DNA of 64,000 bases, taken from positions 62,001-126,000 of the forward strand of contig NZ_BOPH01000031.1 in assembly GCF_016863655.1 (NCBI RefSeq). The letters run 5' to 3'. Below are positions 61,186 to 64,000 of the stretch, piece after piece; position 1 is the first letter of the stretch; each line of letters starts with the position of its first letter. Under the pieces are notes generated by a model. The model was not told the origin of the DNA. It worked only from the letters and a program-made list of their open reading frames with translations, and made no database searches. Origin of the DNA: Virgisporangium ochraceum (GTDB lineage: Bacteria; Actinomycetota; Actinomycetes; Mycobacteriales; Micromonosporaceae). The position numbers were made by a program, and so were the translations under genes.

Positions 61186-61596
61186 ATGACGACGTTGAAG
61201 CAGACCTCGGGGAGCAGGATGCGGGGACATCTGCGGTTCGCGCTTCACTACCTCGAGATGATCGTGGCGATGTTCGTGGGCATGTTCGCCCTCGCACCGG
61301 TGTGGTCGTGGGTGTGGCCGGGCGTGAACGACCGGCCCGACGTGGCGGCGATGGTGATGGCCACCAACATGTCGGTCGGCATGGCGGTCTGGATGGCGAT
61401 CCGCCGCCATTCGTGGCCGCGGATCGCGGAGATGTGCGCGGCGATGTACGTCCCGTTCCTGGTGATGCTGCCGCCGTACTGGCTCGGGGCGGTCGACGGC
61501 CACGCCGTGATGATGGTCGGGCACACGCTGATGTTCCCCGCCATGCTCGCGGTGATGGTGTGGCGCCGCGGGGACTACTACCACCATCACCACTGA
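61186..61596 (+). CDS. small Met/His-rich membrane protein
   Basis: A 136-residue protein with four membrane segments. It starts MTTLKQTSGSRMRGHLRFAL, then YLEMIVAMFVGMFALAPVWS. Met and His are unusually frequent in the helices (VAAMVMATNMSVGMAVWM, AEMCAAMYVPFLVMLPPYW, MMVGHTLMFPAMLAVMVW). The C-terminus ends in four consecutive histidines after DYY. This kind of protein is sometimes misannotated as FliP, but no flagellar genes are present. The residue pattern suggests metal or redox sensing, which is inference. Confidence 0.7.
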   Translation: MTTLKQTSGSRMRGHLRFALHYLEMIVAMFVGMFALAPVWSWVWPGVNDRPDVAAMVMATNMSVGMAVWMAIRRHSWPRIAEMCAAMYVPFLVMLPPYWLGAVDGHAVMMVGHTLMFPAMLAVMVWRRGDYYHHHH

Positions 61597-61603
61597 CGGC
61601 GTA

Positions 61604-61635
61604 GGGCCGGCCCGGACACCCGTCCGGACCGGCCC
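61604..61635. terminator. bidirectional intrinsic terminator
   Basis: Arms of 14 nt, 61604-61617 and 61622-61635, pair with one mismatch around a 4-nt loop. It lies between the convergent small membrane-protein and surface-protein genes. Confidence 0.8.
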
Positions 61636-61653
61636 GCCTCTATGTGGTTGCGC

Positions 61654-63231
61654 TCAATCGGTGACGGCCGCGTCGTCGCGGCGTCGGGAGACGAGGATCA
61701 GTCCGCACCCGGCGGCGACCATGAGGGCGCCGACCGTCGCGGTGAGAGCGGCGTCGGGACCGGTGATCGGCAGGCCGCCCTCGTTGGTGAACTTCACTTC
61801 CGCCGTGTTGTTGGCGGTGACGGGGTCGGACGAGCCGCCCCGCGCCACGACCGAACCGGCGGCGGTGACGCTGCTGGCGATCTTCACCGTGAACGTGACG
61901 GTGTGCGTCTCGTTCACGGCGAGCGTCCACTTCATGCAGCGGTACACCAGGCGGCCCGGCTGGTTGGTGGTCGTGTCGTACGTGTCGCCGACCTTGCCGT
62001 GGCAGTAGATGCCGTCACCCTCGGGGTTCTCGACCTTGGTGACCTCGACGCCGGCCGGGAACGTGACCACGAACGCGGCGTTGTACGGGTTCTCCGGGTT
62101 GGAGGTCTCGCTGTCGTACACGCCGTCGATGTAGCCGGGACCCTTGTTCGTCAGACCCACCTTGGCCGTCACGGTGTCGCCGACCGCGCCGGTGACGGTG
62201 GCGCCGTTGGCGACGACGTCGGACGGGTTCGCCGGCGTGGTGACGAGCACGTTGCCCTGGTTGTCCTGCATGTCGACGTCGGACGAGCTGGCCTGCGCGC
62301 CGCCGTCGACGGGCGCCCAGACGAGGTCGGAGCCGTTGCCGAGCGGCCAGTCGCTCCACTCCCCGGAGGGGTTGTCGACGGTGGCCCACACCTCGGCGCG
62401 GTAGTAGGCGAACGTCCGCGCCGGCACGTCGGGGGTGATCTCGACCTTGATGGGCATGGTGACGATGACGGTGCCGCCCGGCTCGATGTTCAGGTCCTTG
62501 AACACGCAGACCGCGGAGACGCTCGTCGGTTCGGGCGCGTAGTGGCAGTTGCCGAACCGGTCGGTCAGTTTCGCGAACCGGTCGCCGCCGAGCGTGAGCA
62601 CGACCGTCTCGGCGGCGCGGTCGCCCTGGTTCCGGAGCAGCGGCTGGAACGTGACGGCGCCGCCCGGTGTGCTCGTCGTCGTGAAGTCGGCCGCCAGCAG
62701 GTCGGCGCCGGGCTCGGAGACGACCAGTTCGTGGGTCTGTTCCTGCGCCTGCACGTCGGGCGCGCTCACCGTGATCCTGATCTGGCCGGTGTCGCCGGCC
62801 TTCGCGCCGCTCGCGGCCGTGAACACCAGCGAGAAGTCGCCGTCGGGACCGGTGACGTCGTCGGTCTCCTTGGTGCACGTGAACACCGCGCCCGCGACGG
62901 TGCAGCCGGGGGTCTCCTCGGCGAGCCTGGCGGAGAGCACGTCGGCGGCCCCGGAGGCGTCGATCTTCACGGTGACCGTGGCGGGCAGCGTGGCACCCTC
63001 GACGCTGTAGGCGCCGTACCGGATCGGGACCTCTTTACCGGCGGTGCCGATCGCGACCGCCCGCGCGTCGAAGAACGCGACGAGCCCGACGCGCGGCTCG
63101 GCGGCCAGTGCCGGACGGGGCAGACCGATGAGCGCGACGACGGTGACCAGAAGCGCGGCGGCCGTTCCCTTGTACATGCCCTTGTATGTGCCCGTGTATG
63201 TGTACCGGCCGGCGACGCGGGAAAGCAACAT
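61654..63231 (-). CDS. LPITG-anchored surface protein with DUF11-like repeats
   Basis: A 525-residue cell-wall protein. A signal peptide (hydrophobic core AALLVTVVALIGLPRPALA) is followed by several beta-sandwich domains of the DUF11/CARDB kind, for example GGAVTFQPLLRNQGDRAAET and GDTVTAKVGLTNKGPGYIDG. The C-terminus is a full sortase signal: LPITG near residue 487, a hydrophobic stretch (ALTATVGALMVAAGCGLILV) and SRRRDD. Sortase would link it to peptidoglycan. The start is ATG 63231; ATG 63177, after a short repetitive TYTGTYKGMYKG stretch, is an alternative. No sortase gene is in the window. Confidence 0.88.
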   Translation of the reverse strand: MLLSRVAGRYTYTGTYKGMYKGTAAALLVTVVALIGLPRPALAAEPRVGLVAFFDARAVAIGTAGKEVPIRYGAYSVEGATLPATVTVKIDASGAADVLSARLAEETPGCTVAGAVFTCTKETDDVTGPDGDFSLVFTAASGAKAGDTGQIRITVSAPDVQAQEQTHELVVSEPGADLLAADFTTTSTPGGAVTFQPLLRNQGDRAAETVVLTLGGDRFAKLTDRFGNCHYAPEPTSVSAVCVFKDLNIEPGGTVIVTMPIKVEITPDVPARTFAYYRAEVWATVDNPSGEWSDWPLGNGSDLVWAPVDGGAQASSSDVDMQDNQGNVLVTTPANPSDVVANGATVTGAVGDTVTAKVGLTNKGPGYIDGVYDSETSNPENPYNAAFVVTFPAGVEVTKVENPEGDGIYCHGKVGDTYDTTTNQPGRLVYRCMKWTLAVNETHTVTFTVKIASSVTAAGSVVARGGSSDPVTANNTAEVKFTNEGGLPITGPDAALTATVGALMVAAGCGLILVSRRRDDAAVTD

Positions 63232-63356
63232 CGCTCGATCCCCCTACCGAGTCGAAGATGCTCGATAGCTTACGGTTACGGGCGTCCGCGTCGCGACCCG
63301 GCAAAGCAGGCAAATCGATAACGCTCTCAGCGGGCGGCCGATACGTCGGCATCGCG

Positions 63357-64000
63357 TCACAGGTCCCACCCGGCGGTGCGGGCGTCCGCCCGGATCAGGT
63401 CGGCGGTCAGGCCGGTGTCGATGGTGTGCGGCGAGGTGACCGACCGGCCCGACACCAGTGCGGCGTACCGGTTCGCGGCCGCCAGCGGCAGTCCCCGCGC
63501 GGTGGCGACGACGAGCCCGGCGAGGTGCGCGTCGCCCGCGCCGGCGGTGTTCACGGCGGTGACGGCGGGCGCGGGGGTGTGCGTCAGGTCGTGGCCGTCC
63601 CACGCCCAGCTTCCGTACCGGCCGGCGGTCACCACGAGGTGCAGCCCGGGGTTGGCGGCGGTGGCGCGCCCGACCGCGGCGGTCGCGGTCGCGGCGGCGT
63701 CCCGGTGCCTGGTGACCGGCGCGAGCGCGGCCGCCTCGTCGAGGTTGACCGCGAGCAGGTCGACCATGCCGAGCAACGGCACCGCCGCCCCGATCTCGGC
63801 GGACACGAACGTGGCCACCCGCCGGAACCCCGCGCCGGTGGCGAGGCGGAGCAGTTCCGCCCGCGCCGCGAGCGGCACCTCGGGCAGCGCGACAGCGATG
63901 CCCTTCTGTCCACTGTGGACTCTCCGCGCCCACGCCGCCCGGACCAGCTCCGGCGAGACGTCGTCGCTGGCGCTGTTCGCCGTGGTGATGTTGCCGCCGG
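63357..64000 (-). CDS. PfkB-family carbohydrate kinase, 5' end cut off
   Basis: The C-terminal part of a ribokinase-like sugar kinase; the frame stays open to the window edge, so the start lies beyond it. The catalytic motif NTAGAGDAHLAGLVVATARG holds the anion hole and base Asp of PfkB signature 2 (DTxGAGD, here with Asn in place of Asp). MVDLLAVNLDEAAALAPVT is the substrate-binding lid region. The Asn for Asp change at the motif start is seen in some active relatives. It phosphorylates a sugar or nucleoside; which one cannot be read. It could serve the sugar pathway but is 15 kb away. Confidence 0.85.
   Translation of the reverse strand, partial: GGNITTANSASDDVSPELVRAAWARRVHSGQKGIAVALPEVPLAARAELLRLATGAGFRRVATFVSAEIGAAVPLLGMVDLLAVNLDEAAALAPVTRHRDAAATATAAVGRATAANPGLHLVVTAGRYGSWAWDGHDLTHTPAPAVTAVNTAGAGDAHLAGLVVATARGLPLAAANRYAALVSGRSVTSPHTIDTGLTADLIRADARTAGWDL

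Noticed and set aside
61585..61596. Possibility that the four terminal histidines are a cloning tag
   Set aside because: The sequence continues into normal chromosomal DNA with a natural terminator and neighbouring genes.

Overview
The window is very GC-rich DNA packed with genes on both strands. Start codons are often GTG, genes overlap by ATGA/GTGA junctions, and there are many two-component systems, ABC exporters and secreted carbohydrate-active proteins. A dgt-dnaG pair sits near one end. All of this points to a chromosomal segment of a filamentous actinomycete, most likely a member of the Micromonosporaceae. I see no phage, plasmid, insertion sequence, CRISPR, rRNA or tRNA.

Layout. 1-5.7 kb: an AI-2E family exporter (cut by the window start), dGTPase, an alpha/beta hydrolase and DNA primase with a small follower gene. 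5.7-11.2 kb: a DrrAB-like ABC exporter with two permeases, a DUF3626 gene, a 38-residue secreted peptide, a TPR protein and a broken glycosyltransferase. 11.2-14.8 kb: a chitin/cellulose-type lytic polysaccharide monooxygenase translationally joined to a DUF305 lipoprotein, followed by an OmpR-type two-component system. 14.8-21.5 kb: membrane proteins, an AraC regulator, a peptidase-like hydrolase plus ABC exporter operon and a divergent MarR gene with a double palindrome. 21.5-26 kb: a four-gene operon of unknown purpose (PLP aminotransferase, unknown protein, CbrC-like zinc protein, VOC protein) and a divergent secreted zinc carboxypeptidase. 26-33 kb: PadR/ABC/GntR genes, an S9 peptidase and a second OmpR-type system. 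33-35 kb: asparagine synthetase.

35.4-48 kb is a coherent sugar locus: a ROK regulator, a ribose-type ABC importer (ATPase, permease, binding lipoprotein), a Gfo/Idh/MocA oxidoreductase, a secreted glucose/sorbosone dehydrogenase-like protein with PKD, CBM6-like and ricin modules, a secreted ThuA-DUF1080-ricin protein, and a sugar isomerase/epimerase. My reading is that oligosaccharides are processed outside the cell through oxidised (3-keto) sugars, imported, and finished inside.

48-64 kb: a polysaccharide deacetylase, a divergent LysR/SDR-MFS unit, glutathione peroxidase, a second GntR-less ABC unit divergent from a NarL-type two-component system, a PucR regulator, a secreted beta-propeller protein, an endonuclease/exonuclease/phosphatase-fold protein, another NarL-type system with a small Met/His-rich membrane protein, an LPITG-anchored surface protein, and a PfkB kinase cut by the window end.

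The most interesting unexplained items are the LPMO-DUF305 pair, the extracellular ThuA/DUF1080 sugar locus, the tiny secreted peptide, the aminotransferase-CbrC operon, a set of long perfect intergenic palindromes, and a recurrent TANNNT box 6-8 nt before start codons that suggests many leaderless mRNAs.
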